Translations under genes and position numbers: made by a program | From: Phenylobacterium aquaticum | GTDB taxonomy: Bacteria; Pseudomonadota; Alphaproteobacteria; Caulobacterales; Caulobacteraceae | Direction: 5' to 3' | Assembly: GCF_022695515.1 (NCBI RefSeq) | Contig: NZ_JALDPT010000003.1 | Span: 62,001 to 126,000 of the forward strand | DNA: 64,000 nt | Shown here: piece by piece, positions 51,473 to 60,993 of the stretch | How the letters are laid out: the number at the start of each line of letters is the position of its first letter | Position numbering within the stretch: the first letter of the stretch is position 1 | Notes under the pieces: generated by a model | The model's input: only the letters and a program-made list of their open reading frames with translations | What the model was told of the DNA's origin: nothing | The model's database searches: none

Positions 51473-52944
51473 TGAGCGCCCTGACCTCGCTGACGCTCAA
51501 GGCCGCCCTCAAGGGCCTGGCCGACAAGTCGTTCTCCTCGCTGGAGCTGACCCGCGCCCATGTGGACGCGGTCGAGGCCGCGCGGCCTTTGAACGCCTTC
51601 GTGCTCGAGACCCCGGAGAAGGCCCTGGAAATGGCCGCCGCCGCCGACCGCCGCATCGCCGCGGGCGAGGCCGGTCCGCTGGAAGGCGCGCCGCTGGGCA
51701 TCAAGGATCTGTTCTGCACCGAGGGCGTCCGCACCACGGCCTGCTCGGACATCCTGGGCAATTTCGTGCCGACCTATGAGTCGACCGTCACCTCGCAGCT
51801 GTGGCGCGACGGCGCCGTGATGCTGGGCAAGCTCAACCTCGACCAGTTCGCCATGGGCTCGTCCAACGAGACCTCGGCCTTCGGTCCGGTGGTCAACCCC
51901 TGGCGCGCCGAGGGCAGCAACCGCCAGCTGACGCCGGGGGGCTCGTCGGGCGGCTCGGCCGCCTCGGTGGCCGCCGACCTGTGCCTGGGGGCCACGGCCA
52001 CCGACACCGGCGGCTCCATCCGCCAGCCCGCCGCCTTCACCGGCACGGTCGGGATCAAGCCGACCTATGGCCGCTGCTCGCGCTGGGGCGTGGTCGCCTT
52101 CGCCTCGTCGCTCGATCAGGCCGGCCCGATCGCCAAGACCGTCGAGGACGCCGCGATCCTGCTCAAGTCCATGTCGGGGCACGACCCCAAGGACTCCACC
52201 AGCCTGGACATCGAGGTCCCCGACTATCCGAGCTTCGTCGGCAAGTCGGTCAAGGGCCTGAAGATCGGCATTCCGAAGGAATACCGGGTCGACAACATGC
52301 CGCCCGAGATCGAGGCCCTGTGGCAGAAGGGGATCGCCTGGCTGAAGGAGGCCGGCTGCGAGATCGTCGAGGTCTCCCTGCCGCACACCAAGTACGCCCT
52401 ACCGGCCTATTACATCGTGGCCCCGGCCGAGGCCTCTTCGAACCTCGCCCGCTATGACGGCATGCGCTTCGGCCTGCGGGTCGAGGGCGCGAACCTGACC
52501 GAGACCTATGAGAAGACCCGCGCCGCGGGCTTCGGGGCCGAGGTCAAGCGCCGCATCCTGATCGGCACCTATGTGCTGAGCCACGGCTATTACGACGCCT
52601 ATTACGTCAAGGCGCTGAAGGTCCGCCGCCGCATCGCCGACGACTTCGACCAGGCCTTCCAGAAGGTCGACGCCCTGCTGACCCCGACGGCCCCCTCGGC
52701 CGCCTTCGGTCTGGGCGAGAACGCCGACGATCCGGTCGCCATGTACCTGAACGACATCTTCACGGTGACGGTGAACCTGGCCGGCCTGCCGGGGATGAGC
52801 ATCCCCGCAGGCGTCGATCACAACGGCCTGCCGCTGGGCCTGCAGCTGATCGGCCGCGCGCTGGACGAGGGCACGCTGTTCTCGCTCGGCGGCGCGATCG
52901 AAAAGGCCGCGGACTTCAAGGCCAAGCCGGCGAAGTGGTGGTGA
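51472..52944 (+). CDS. gatA: Glutamyl-tRNA(Gln) amidotransferase subunit A
   Basis: The 490-residue amidase has the Ser-cisSer-Lys triad: lysine in LGIKDLF and serines in [13 protein letters not shown]. It hydrolyses glutamine and channels ammonia to GatB. Length and motif spacing are normal. It overlaps gatC by one base. gatB is separated from it by a palindromic repeat and a minus-strand small gene, unlike the compact gatCAB operon of many bacteria. Confidence 0.96.
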   Translation: MSALTSLTLKAALKGLADKSFSSLELTRAHVDAVEAARPLNAFVLETPEKALEMAAAADRRIAAGEAGPLEGAPLGIKDLFCTEGVRTTACSDILGNFVPTYESTVTSQLWRDGAVMLGKLNLDQFAMGSSNETSAFGPVVNPWRAEGSNRQLTPGGSSGGSAASVAADLCLGATATDTGGSIRQPAAFTGTVGIKPTYGRCSRWGVVAFASSLDQAGPIAKTVEDAAILLKSMSGHDPKDSTSLDIEVPDYPSFVGKSVKGLKIGIPKEYRVDNMPPEIEALWQKGIAWLKEAGCEIVEVSLPHTKYALPAYYIVAPAEASSNLARYDGMRFGLRVEGANLTETYEKTRAAGFGAEVKRRILIGTYVLSHGYYDAYYVKALKVRRRIADDFDQAFQKVDALLTPTAPSAAFGLGENADDPVAMYLNDIFTVTVNLAGLPGMSIPAGVDHNGLPLGLQLIGRALDEGTLFSLGGAIEKAADFKAKPAKWW

Positions 52945-52968
52945 TCGTCTAAGCCCTCGCCCCCCTTG

Positions 52969-53086
52969 GGGGAGAGGGTAGGGTGAGGGGCGGTCCGCGA
53001 AGCGGAGCGACTTTCTGCGCGCGATCACGTCGCGGCGTCTCAGCAGGGCCCCTCACCCAACCCTCTCCCCGCGGGCGGGGAGAGGG
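52969..53086. repeat. Palindromic intergenic repeat (REP/MITE-like)
   Basis: GGGGAGAGGGTAGGGTGAGGGGC-type arm at 52969-52991 is the inverse of the arm at 53048-53070 with one mismatch in 23 bases. The right arm is itself followed by a 10-bp hairpin mate (53077-53086). The 56-base centre has no gene. Such elements occur in multiple copies in many alphaproteobacterial genomes; this one probably also ends gatA transcription. Confidence 0.6.
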
Positions 53087-53108
53087 CAAGCAAGAGGGCT
53101 CAGGCGTC

Positions 53109-53407
53109 TTACTTCGGCAGCTTGTCCAGGTCGGCTTGGACCGCGGCGATCTGTTCGTCGGTCAGCTGACCGCCGGACATCGGCTGCAGGGCCTTCAGGG
53201 TCATGCCCTTGAACTGGTCAAAGGCCGGGTGGGCGGTGAGGCCGGGGACGTCCTTGTCGAGGATCGCCTTGGTTTCCGGCTTGGCGGCCAGGTCGGCGAT
53301 CGGGGTCGATTCGACCGAGAGACCGCCATCGGCGAGGGCGGGCGCGGCGGCCAGGGCGCCGAACGACAGGGTCAGGCCCACGAGGCCGGCGGCAAGAGTC
53401 TTTTCAT
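53109..53407 (-). pseudogene. Small secreted protein with apparent one-base frameshift after the start codon
   Basis: The protein-coding frame runs to TAA (53109-53111) with a clear secretory leader and an Ala-rich cleavage region (GLTLSFGALAAAPALADGG), then a mature part of about 70 residues (ETKAILDKDVPGL, LKALQPMSGGQLTDEQIAAV). An ATG at 53407 with a good RBS (AAGGAAA) is out of frame by one base. Adding one A to the four-A run after the ATG would give MKKTLAAGLVG, an ideal signal peptide. So it is either a real frameshift, ribosome slippage on the A-run or a sequencing error. An in-frame GTG further down would lack the basic n-region. Confidence 0.6.
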
Positions 53408-53528
53408 GAGAGGGTTTCCTTCCCGACGCGAGTTTTCGCGGGCGGAAGGAAGCGTGAAAACCGCTTTCCTGGCAAGGCTTGTTTGGCTGGCGCTTTCCCC
53501 AAAGCGCGGGCGGCGCTAGGAAGAGCCC

Positions 53529-55022
53529 ATGACTGATACGTCCAAAGTGATCGAGGGCCGCACCGGCCCGTGGGAAATGGTTCTGGGCCTGGAGGTGCAC
53601 GCCCAGGTCGCCTCGAACGCCAAGCTTTTCTCCGGCGCGGCCGTGGGATTCGGCGCCGGTCCGAACATGCAGGTCAGCCTGGTCGACGTCGCCATGCCCG
53701 GCATGCTGCCGGTGATCAACAAGCATTGCGTGGAGCAGGCGGTGAAGACCGGTCTCGGTCTGAAGGCCCAGATCCATCTGAAGAGCCTGTTCGACCGCAA
53801 GAACTATTTCTATCCCGATCTGCCGCAGGGCTATCAGATCAGCCAGTTCAAGGATCCGATCGTCGGCGAGGGCGAGGTCATCGTCGAGCGCGACGACGGC
53901 TCGACCTTCACCGTGCGCATCGAGCGGCTGCACCTGGAGCAGGACGCCGGCAAGAGCCTGCACGACCAGGACCCGAACGCCACGTTCATGGACTACAACC
54001 GCGCCGGCACGGCGCTGATGGAGATCGTCTCGCGCCCCGACATGCGCTGCGCCGAAGAGGCGGCGGCCTATGTGAAGAAGCTGCGCACCATCCTGGTCTA
54101 TCTGGGCACCTGCGACGGCGACATGGAGAAGGGCAATCTGCGCGCCGACGTGAACGTCTCGGTCTGCCGCCCCGGCGCCTATGAGAAGTTCCGCGAGACC
54201 GGCGACTTCAGCCACCTGGGCACGCGCTGCGAGATCAAGAACGTCAACTCCTACCGCTTCATCCAGCAGGCGATCGAGTACGAGGCCCGCCGCCAGATCG
54301 AAATCCTGGAGGACGGGGGCAAGATCGACCAGGAGACCCGGCTGTTCGACGCGGTGAAGGGCGAGACCCGTTCGATGCGCTCCAAGGAAGAGGCGCACGA
54401 CTATCGCTACTTCCCCGACCCGGACCTGCTGCCCCTGGTGCTCGATCCCGCCTGGGTGAAGCGCATCGAGGAAAGCCTGCCGGAACTGCCGGACGCCAAG
54501 AAGGCGCGGCTGCAGAGCCAGTACGGCCTGACGGCCTATGACGCCGGCGTGCTGATCATCGACCAGGCGCGCTCGGACTTCTTCGAGGCGGCCGCCAAGG
54601 GCCGCGACGCCAAGCTCGTCGCCAACTGGGTGACAAATGAACTGGCCGCCAAGCTGACGGCCGGCGACCTGGACATCTCGGTCAGCCCGATCGCGCCGTC
54701 GGAGATCGCCGAACTGGTCGCCCTGATCGAGGAAGGCGTGATCTCGTCGAAGATCGCCAAGGAGGTCTTCGAACGGATGTGGGCCGGCGAGGGCGCCCCG
54801 CGCGCCATCGTCGAGAAGGCCGGCCTGCAGCAGGTGTCCGACACCGGCGCGCTGGAGAAGATCATCGACGACCTGATCGCCGCCAATCCCGGCCAGGCCG
54901 CCTCGGTCGCCGAGAAGCCCCAGGCCATCGGCTGGTTCGTCGGCCAGGTCATGAAGGCCACCGGCGGCAAGGCCAATCCGGGCGTGATCAACCAGCTGCT
55001 GAAGAGCAAGCTGGGGGTCTAG
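53529..55022 (+). CDS. gatB: Aspartyl/glutamyl-tRNA amidotransferase subunit B
   Basis: The 497-residue subunit has [63 protein letters not shown] and [15 protein letters not shown], then a C-terminal YqeY-type tail ([17 protein letters not shown]). It activates the misacylated tRNA carboxylate with ATP and receives ammonia from GatA. Length is normal. It is separated from gatA by about 580 bp that include a repeat and a minus-strand gene, but it is clearly the same complex. Confidence 0.96.
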   Translation: MTDTSKVIEGRTGPWEMVLGLEVHAQVASNAKLFSGAAVGFGAGPNMQVSLVDVAMPGMLPVINKHCVEQAVKTGLGLKAQIHLKSLFDRKNYFYPDLPQGYQISQFKDPIVGEGEVIVERDDGSTFTVRIERLHLEQDAGKSLHDQDPNATFMDYNRAGTALMEIVSRPDMRCAEEAAAYVKKLRTILVYLGTCDGDMEKGNLRADVNVSVCRPGAYEKFRETGDFSHLGTRCEIKNVNSYRFIQQAIEYEARRQIEILEDGGKIDQETRLFDAVKGETRSMRSKEEAHDYRYFPDPDLLPLVLDPAWVKRIEESLPELPDAKKARLQSQYGLTAYDAGVLIIDQARSDFFEAAAKGRDAKLVANWVTNELAAKLTAGDLDISVSPIAPSEIAELVALIEEGVISSKIAKEVFERMWAGEGAPRAIVEKAGLQQVSDTGALEKIIDDLIAANPGQAASVAEKPQAIGWFVGQVMKATGGKANPGVINQLLKSKLGV

Positions 55023-55099
55023 TCCGGAGCGCGGCGGCCAACATCGCGGTCGCGGTCGAGGTCGAGGCTGCGCTGTTCCGCGCGCCTCGATCTTGACGG

Positions 55100-55300
55100 T
55101 CAGGACGCCGACAGACGGGCGATCAGATCCCACGCCGCCCAAGCCGCGAACGCGCCGTAGGCTGTGAGGATCGCGAAATAGATCTTGGGATTGCTGCGTC
55201 TGGCTATCCGATTGCTCAGCCCGACATAGGCCACGCCCACCTTGAGCTGAAACCCGATCAGACCGGAGAAGAGTCCAAGGGCGATCAGATCTTTCGACAT
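55100..55300 (-). CDS. Small membrane protein of unknown function
   Basis: A 66-residue protein starting at ATG 55300 has two hydrophobic stretches (DLIALGLFSGLIGFQLKVGV and PKIYFAILTAYGAFAAWAAW) separated by a basic loop (NRIARRSN), consistent with two membrane helices. The base composition is somewhat lower in GC than neighbours. It lies between the gatB end and the DUF899 gene; no family is recognised. Confidence 0.6.
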   Translation of the reverse strand: MSKDLIALGLFSGLIGFQLKVGVAYVGLSNRIARRSNPKIYFAILTAYGAFAAWAAWDLIARLSAS

Positions 55301-55332
55301 TTTGAGCTCGGCTCCCGAGAAGGTCAGTCGCC

Positions 55333-56040
55333 TCAATACGCCAACTTCGGATACCAGTCCGCGCCGCGACCCTCCGGGGTCTGGTCGAGGATCGCCCACA
55401 TCGGGCCGGGGTCGGGCGCGCCGCGGGGGTCTTGGCCGGGATCTGCGGTCTGGCCGGTCATCTCGCCGGACCAGAAGTGGCGCAGCGTCCCGTCGCGGCG
55501 GGTGAAGATGTTGAAGGACGGGATTTCCGAGCCGTCGGGGGCCAGGCCGAAATAGTCGCGGCTGTAGGCGCCGTCGAGGTCGGTCGCCATGCGCAGGTTC
55601 TTCCAGCCGCGCTCCTCCTTCCAGGCGATCAGCCGGTCGAGGGGCGAGGTGGCGACCACCACCAGGGACATGCGCTGGGCGATGTCGAGGGCGTTGCCCT
55701 CCCAGGCGCCCAGCAGGTTGGTGCACATGGGGCAGGGGCGTTCGCGCTGCGGCCCGAACATGTAGCTGTAGAGGCCGAGCGTCTGGTGGTCGCCGAACAG
55801 GCCCGCGAAGTCGGACGGGCCGTTCTCGGTCATGAAGCTGTAACGGCCGGTCACCGGTCCGCCCGGCGGCAGGGCGCGGCGCTGGGCGGCCACCCGCTCG
55901 ATATGACGGCGAAGCTCGATCTCCTCGGCCAGCAGGGCCGTCCGCGCGGCCCGGTACTCGGCGCTCTCATTGGGAAAGCGGACCGGGTTGTCGCGGGCCA
56001 GGTCGGCGGCGGGGGTGAGAGGTAGGGACGAGGCGGTCAT
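55333..56040 (-). CDS. DUF899 family thioredoxin-like protein
   Basis: The 235-residue protein belongs to the DUF899 family, with thioredoxin-like fold predictions: SFMTENGPSDFAGLFGDHQ, LYSYMFGPQRERPCPMCTNLLGAW with a CPMC pair, and SLVVVATSPLDRLIAWKEERGW. The C-terminal FNIFTRRDGTLRHFWSGEM is also typical. Its reaction is not established. No signal peptide is present. It sits alone on the minus strand beside the disrupted hydrolase gene. Confidence 0.85.
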   Translation of the reverse strand: MTASSLPLTPAADLARDNPVRFPNESAEYRAARTALLAEEIELRRHIERVAAQRRALPPGGPVTGRYSFMTENGPSDFAGLFGDHQTLGLYSYMFGPQRERPCPMCTNLLGAWEGNALDIAQRMSLVVVATSPLDRLIAWKEERGWKNLRMATDLDGAYSRDYFGLAPDGSEIPSFNIFTRRDGTLRHFWSGEMTGQTADPGQDPRGAPDPGPMWAILDQTPEGRGADWYPKLAY

Positions 56041-56156
56041 CAGCCGGGCTCCGGGCGCCAGAACATGCGGCTGTCAGACTGCGCCCGCCCGGACGCAGGT
56101 GACAAGGCGGGGGCGTCAGCGGTCGTCGAGGCCTCGCGAAAGCCGTCGGATTCTGC

Positions 56157-57247
56157 TCAAGGGGCGGCCGTCGCCACGGGGCGGACATGGGCCTGCAGCG
56201 CCGCGAGAAAGGCCCGGCTGTGGGTCTGCAGGCCGTGATTGCCCGCGCCGGGGATGACGACGAGCGCCTTGGTCGGCGCATGGATGCGGTCGAGCCAGGC
56301 GCGGGCCAGGGGAAGCGGCGCGTCGGTGTTGTCGTCGCCCTGGATGACGAAGACCGGGATCTGGAAATCCGGTCCCAGGCTCGCATAGTCGAAGCGCTCC
56401 CCCCAGGCCCGGCCAAAGGCGGCCTCGCTGGCCCGCATGCCCGGCGTGACGGCCAGGGCGTCGGCCAGGCTCCAGTGCGGCGCGGTCAGCACGTCCCAGG
56501 TCTGATGCGGCGGATTGGGCGCGTGGTATTTGCGGGCCACCTTCACGAAGGCGGCGACCTTGGCCGGGTCGCGCGGCGCCCGGAACGGCCACGGCCCGCT
56601 GATCCGGAGTTGGGCGAGGCTCTCCTGGTCGCCGGCCGCGGTCGCGCGGGCCTTCAGCCGCTCATAGCCGAACCGCTCCCGGTCCGCCCGCGGGCTGACG
56701 ATCTGGCCCGCCCCGACATAGGCGGAATAGAGCGCGGGATCGGCGATGGCCATCCGGGTGGCGATGGTCGAGCCGAAGCCGGTTCCCAAGAGAATGATCC
56801 GGTCCTGGCCCAGGCGCCGCTGCAAATGCGCCGTCAGCTGCAGGCCGTCGCGGACCAGGCGGTCGACGCCCAGGTCCGGCGGAAGGCGTCGGCCCGCGCG
56901 GCATAGGTCTTGCCGGCGCCTGGCGGGTCCCACTGGACCACCGTGAAGTCGCGCTCCCACGGTCGGAAGGCGTCGACGAACGGGCTGAGCACCGTGCCCG
57001 GGCCGTCTGCGCCGACGCCGCCCACGATCAGGATCACCGGATTGCGCCGGTCCTCGCCCCGGATGGTCACCCACTGGTCGACCCCGCCGATCGAGACAAA
57101 GCCCGCCTCGTCGACGCCGGCGGCCGTCCGGATGGCCACGGCGCTGGCGTGCTGATGCTGGGCGAGGGCGCGTACGCCCAGCGCCCCTAGGCCCAGGGAG
57201 ACCAGGATCGCGACCAGGCCGCCGATAATTCCAAACGCTCGACCCAT
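56157..57247 (-). pseudogene. Alpha/beta hydrolase gene with apparent one-base frameshift
   Basis: The N-terminal part (ATG 57247) has a membrane anchor (IIGGLVAILVSLGLGALGV), then NPVILIVGGVGADGPGT and VVQWDPPGAGKTYAARADAF. The continuation LPPDLGVDRLVRDGLQL, LLGTGFGST (nucleophile elbow region) and the remainder through HGLQTHSRAF lie in another frame. One missing C at about 56883-56888 (AAGGCG where AAGGGCG would fit) explains it. The restored product would be a prolyl-aminopeptidase-like hydrolase of about 360 residues. Its elbow reads GTGFG rather than GHSWG, so the nucleophile position is unusual. Sequencing error is possible. Confidence 0.65.
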
Positions 57248-57321
57248 GCCGCCAACCTCCCAGGCTGGCGGCATGAAATTACATTTGTAGTTTATAAGTC
57301 AAGGCCGGCGTGTCGCCGGCA

Positions 57322-59394
57322 CTATTTCGCGGCCGGCGCCGTCCACTTGTCGAGCCAGCTGAACACGGTGTCGTGCCACTGGACGAGGTTCTGCGGCTTG
57401 AGCACCCAGTGGTTCTCGTTCGGGAAATAGAGCAGCTGGCTCGGCACGCCCTTGCGCTGCAGGGCGTCGAAGGTGGCCAGGCCCTGCTCGACCGGGATGC
57501 GGTAATCGCGCGGGCTGTGGATCACCAGTTCCGGCTTGGTCCACTGGGCCACGTGATTGACCGGGTTGAACTGCTCGTAGCCCGCCGGATTGGCCCAGGG
57601 CGTGCCGCCGTTCTCCCACTCGGAGAACCACAGCTCCTCGGTGGAATAGCCCATCATGCGGTTGTCGAAGATGCCGTCGTGATTGACCAGGCACTTCCAG
57701 GGGCTGTTCCAGTTCCCGGCGATCCAGTTAACCATGAAGCCGCCATAGCTGCCGCCCAGGGCGCAGGCCCGGTCCGCGTCGAGGAACGGATACTTGGCGA
57801 GCGCCGCGCTCCAGCCCTTCTGCAGGTCCTCCAGCGGCCGGTCGCCCCAGTGTCGGCTGATCGCATCGGTGAAGCCCTGGCCGTAGCCGGTGGAGCCATG
57901 GAAATCGATCATCACCACCGCATAGCCGTGGCCGGCATAGGTCTGGGCGTTCCAACGGTAATGGAAGAGGTTGCCGAACGAGCCCTGCGGCCCGCCATGG
58001 ATCAGGAAGGCCACCGGATAGGTCTTGCCCGGCTGGAAATTGGCCGGCTTGACCACATAGCCGTGGACGGTCTCGCCGTTCCAGCCGGCGAAGCTGAACT
58101 GCTCGGCCTCGCCCATGGCGATCCCGGCCAGCTTGTCGGCGTCCACGTGGGTCAGCTGGATCGGCGCCTTGGCCTTGGCGGGCAGGCTGTAGGCCTGGGC
58201 CGGGCCGGAGAGGTCGTCGCGGTCATAGACGACGCCGGCCTTGGAGACGTCGAACTCGCCGACATGGCCGGGGCCGGTCAGGGCGACGGGCATTCCCCCC
58301 TTGGCGGCGTCGAAGGCGAAGAGCCGGGTCTGGCCGACGTCGCCGGCGATCACATAGAGGCTCTTGCCGTCCGCCGACCACTTCAGCCCGCCGGCCGAGC
58401 GATCCCACTGCGGGGCGAGTTCACGGGTCGCGCCGGTCTTGAGGTCGCGGATCATGATGCCGAAGCGGTCCGCCTCGAAGCCCGGCCGCTTCATGGCCAG
58501 CCAGGCGAGCTTGGAGCCGTCGGGCGAGAAGGCCGGCGCGGCGTCCCAGGCGAGGTTGTCGGCGGTCAGGTTGACCGGCTTGGGCGATCCGGACAGGGGC
58601 GCCTGGAACAGGTCGAAATTGGTGCTCCAGGGCTCGCTGGTCCCGGCGATGCGGGCGGAGAACACCACCGACTTGGAATCGGGGGTGACGGCGAAGTCGT
58701 CGTCGCCGCCAAAGGGCTTGGTGGGGATATCGGCGTCGAGGCCCGGGGTCACCTCGACCGGCTCACCCGCGGCGACGCCGTTGGCGTCCAGCGCCAGGGC
58801 GAAGAGGTGGTTGCGGGTCCCGTCCGCCCACTGATCCCAGTGGCGGACGAACAGCTTGTCGAACACCTGGCCGGTCGGGGTCTTGGGCTTGGCGTTGCGG
58901 TCGAGAGTGCATTGCACGGTCGGGCAGTCCGGATAGACCGCCAGGCCCACGACCAGGGTCTTGCCGTCGGGCGACAGGCGGAAGGCGCCGACATCCAGCG
59001 GCAGCTTGGTCACCTGGGTCGCGCTCGCGCCCTCGGCCGTGGTGCGCCAGACCTGGTCCGAGCCGGAGCGGCCGGAGATGAAATAGATGGCCTGGCCGTC
59101 CGGGCTCCAGCGCGCGCTCGAGACCCCGCCCTCGGAGATCGCCAGCCGGCGGGGCTCGGGCGTCTTGGCCTTCAGGTCGACCAGCCACAGGGCGTGGACG
59201 CCGCGGTCGGCCTTCCAGTCGGTGGTGCGCAGGTCGTAGACCGCATAGCGCCCGTCCGGCGAGGCGCGGATGTCGGAGACCCGGTCCAGGGTCGCCAGAT
59301 CCTTGGCGGTGAAGCCGCGACCCTCGGCCGCCAGGGCGGGCGAGGCGACGACGGCGACGGCGACCGCGGCGAGCAAGAGGCGGCGAAGGGACAT
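57322..59394 (-). CDS. S9 family prolyl oligopeptidase-like peptidase
   Basis: The 690-residue secreted peptidase has a signal peptide (MSLRRLLLAAVAVAVVASPALA), an N-terminal beta-propeller with repeated SPDG/WSPDG-type blades, and a C-terminal alpha/beta hydrolase domain with nucleophile motif GGSYGGFMVNWIAG. It probably cleaves short peptides in the periplasm. ATG 59394 is chosen because the residues above (to 59460) are an unrelated Pro/Arg-rich extension. No peptide-transport genes adjoin it. Confidence 0.9.
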   Translation of the reverse strand: MSLRRLLLAAVAVAVVASPALAAEGRGFTAKDLATLDRVSDIRASPDGRYAVYDLRTTDWKADRGVHALWLVDLKAKTPEPRRLAISEGGVSSARWSPDGQAIYFISGRSGSDQVWRTTAEGASATQVTKLPLDVGAFRLSPDGKTLVVGLAVYPDCPTVQCTLDRNAKPKTPTGQVFDKLFVRHWDQWADGTRNHLFALALDANGVAAGEPVEVTPGLDADIPTKPFGGDDDFAVTPDSKSVVFSARIAGTSEPWSTNFDLFQAPLSGSPKPVNLTADNLAWDAAPAFSPDGSKLAWLAMKRPGFEADRFGIMIRDLKTGATRELAPQWDRSAGGLKWSADGKSLYVIAGDVGQTRLFAFDAAKGGMPVALTGPGHVGEFDVSKAGVVYDRDDLSGPAQAYSLPAKAKAPIQLTHVDADKLAGIAMGEAEQFSFAGWNGETVHGYVVKPANFQPGKTYPVAFLIHGGPQGSFGNLFHYRWNAQTYAGHGYAVVMIDFHGSTGYGQGFTDAISRHWGDRPLEDLQKGWSAALAKYPFLDADRACALGGSYGGFMVNWIAGNWNSPWKCLVNHDGIFDNRMMGYSTEELWFSEWENGGTPWANPAGYEQFNPVNHVAQWTKPELVIHSPRDYRIPVEQGLATFDALQRKGVPSQLLYFPNENHWVLKPQNLVQWHDTVFSWLDKWTAPAAK

Positions 59395-59495
59395 GGGCGT
59401 TTCCTGAGGGCTGTGGCGCGCGATCGGCGACCGATTTGGCGCAGGTGGTATCATGCGCACGATCCGACCTCCAGGCCGGCGCGAGCGCGCATGAA

Positions 59496-59524
59496 AAGGC
59501 CCCGAAGCTGGGCTCCGGGGCCTT
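59496..59524 (-). terminator. Intrinsic terminator after the first RcnB-like gene
   Basis: AAGGCCCCG (59496-59504) pairs with CGGGGCCTT (59516-59524), and on the minus strand the hairpin is followed by TTTTCATG. It serves the gene at 59547-60017. Confidence 0.75.
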
Positions 59525-59546
59525 GTGTCTTCCAGGACGGGCGATC

Positions 59547-60017
59547 CTAGTTGTTGATGATCTCGAAGATCAGACCCGTGGTGATCGCCGCCAGCAGGTA
59601 GTCGTCGCCGACCCGGTACCAGCGATAGCCGCGGGGCGGCGGGCGCAGGTGGTAGCGGTAATAGTCGTCGACCCAGTAGCCGCGATAGGACGGCGGCAGG
59701 ACGCCGCCGCGACGCCAGGCCACATAGCCCGGGCGGTAATAGGGATTGCCGTAATAGGCCTGCGGCGGCGGGCCGTAGGACCAGCGGTTGTTGTAGTAGT
59801 AGCCGTTGTGACGGCCGGCGTCCCAGCGATCGTCGCGGTGCTCCCAGCGGTCTTCATGCCGGTCCCAGCGATTGTCGCGACGGTCGTCGCGGCGATCATC
59901 CCGCCGGTCCCAGCGATCCTCGTGTCGATCCCAAGGGTCCGCATGGGCGGCGGTGGCGGCGGCCATAGGGCCGGCGACGGCCGCGGCGGCGGCCAGGGTC
60001 AAGATCAGGCGCTTCAT
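59547..60017 (-). CDS. RcnB-like periplasmic protein, Arg/Asp/Trp repeat type
   Basis: The signal peptide (MKRLILTLAAAAAVAGPM..., cleaved near AHA) is followed by a low-complexity segment of repeated DRWDRRDDRRDDRR/DRHEDRW-type units (about residues 29-66). A C-terminal RcnB-type domain follows (YRGYWVDDYYRYHLRPPPRG, then WYRVGDDYLLAAITTGLI). In E. coli RcnB is a periplasmic Ni/Co homeostasis factor. The His/Asp-rich stretch could bind metal, but that is inferred. A second RcnB-like gene lies immediately upstream on the same strand. Confidence 0.8.
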   Translation of the reverse strand: MKRLILTLAAAAAVAGPMAAATAAHADPWDRHEDRWDRRDDRRDDRRDNRWDRHEDRWEHRDDRWDAGRHNGYYYNNRWSYGPPPQAYYGNPYYRPGYVAWRRGGVLPPSYRGYWVDDYYRYHLRPPPRGYRWYRVGDDYLLAAITTGLIFEIINN

Positions 60018-60103
60018 CGGCCTCTCCTCAAGTCAATCCATCACCCCTCGTAGGCGCAGGATCGACCGGCCAGCCTGAACTCAGCCTGAACAAGACTGTC
60101 AGC

Positions 60104-60137
60104 CTCCCGGTCCGCGATGCGTGGCGCGGACCGGGAG
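60104..60137 (-). terminator. Hairpin after the second RcnB-like gene
   Basis: CTCCCGGTCCGCG (60104-60116) and CGCGGACCGGGAG (60125-60137) form a perfect 13-bp stem with an 8-base loop just past the stop at 60145. There is no U-tract. Confidence 0.6.
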
Positions 60138-60144
60138 CGCCGGA

Positions 60145-60678
60145 TCAGTTCGGGAAGTTCATGATGGTGACGATCGCGCCGGTCTCGGTGGAGGCCAGCA
60201 CGTAGTCGTTGCCGATGTGGTACCAGGCGAAGCCGTTCTTCGGACGCGGCAGGCCCTTGATATAGCCGCTGATCCGGTATCCGCGCAGGTTCGGCGGAAG
60301 CAGGGTCTCGGGCCGCCAAGTACTTTGACCCGGCGTATACTGGTCATAATAGCTCGGATAGTAGTTGCTCGGGCCGGCGGCCGGCGCCGGCGGATAATAG
60401 GGCGCGTTCGGCGCGTAGTACTGGGGGCCGGCATAGGCCGGCGGCGGCGCATATTGCGGGGGCGGGGCGTAGCCGCCGTTGCTGCTGTGCTGCTCATAAT
60501 AGGCCCAGCGTTCGTCCTGAGCGGACGCGGTCCCGCAGGCGCAGGGGTCGGCCCCATACGCTTCGCGCGGCGCATAGTAACCGGTCCGCAGATCGATCGA
60601 TTGCGCTTGCGCGACGCCCGCCAGGGCCAGGAAGGTCGCCGCCGAAACGGTCGCGGCGAAAATATTTTGCAGTTTCAT
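60145..60678 (-). CDS. RcnB-like periplasmic protein, Tyr/Pro-rich type
   Basis: The signal peptide (MKLQNIFAATVSAATFLALAG..., ending AQA) precedes a Tyr/Pro-rich, low-complexity region (about 55-120, PPPQYAPPPAYAGPQYYAP). A short RcnB-type domain at the C-terminus (LLPPNLRGYRISGYIKGLP, then WYHIGNDYVLASTETGAIV) matches that of the next gene. ATG 60678 is preferred over an in-frame start at 60705. The two genes are paralogues in the C-terminal domain only, and each has its own terminator. Confidence 0.78.
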   Translation of the reverse strand: MKLQNIFAATVSAATFLALAGVAQAQSIDLRTGYYAPREAYGADPCACGTASAQDERWAYYEQHSSNGGYAPPPQYAPPPAYAGPQYYAPNAPYYPPAPAAGPSNYYPSYYDQYTPGQSTWRPETLLPPNLRGYRISGYIKGLPRPKNGFAWYHIGNDYVLASTETGAIVTIMNFPN

Positions 60679-60993
60679 GGGGTCCCCACCGAGCGCACAG
60701 AACACGCCTGGGCCACAGCCTGAGGGCGCATTTCCACGATTAACTCAATCCAGAGGCCCCTGTCAGGCGTGCTCGCCTGCCACGGTAGCGCTTTTCCCCC
60801 CATTGGCGTTAACCACCCGGCGATGGAGGTTTCCGGCCAGTAACTGACGTGAATTCTTCGTGTAAGTGCGACCTAACATCGCGTCCTCAGCGTTTAACTA
60901 TATGTTCAGCGCCTATAGACTTCTCTGAGGTCGTAGCTGGTCTGAAGCGTTACCCAGAACGGGTTTCGGGGCCACACATAAGGATACGACATC
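60679..60993. promoter_or_regulatory. Intergenic region before the Sel1-like gene and RcnB-like gene
   Basis: This 315-bp stretch has no convincing gene. It contains TTAAC-type AT-rich blocks near 60812 and 60892, and an AAGGAT ribosome site about 8 bases before ATG 60994. No clear CtrA, LexA or inverted-repeat site was found. Confidence 0.3.

Noticed and set aside
57248-57300. AT-rich stretch before the disrupted hydrolase as an insertion-site scar
   Set aside because: No inverted repeats or target duplication are visible; it is more simply a promoter.
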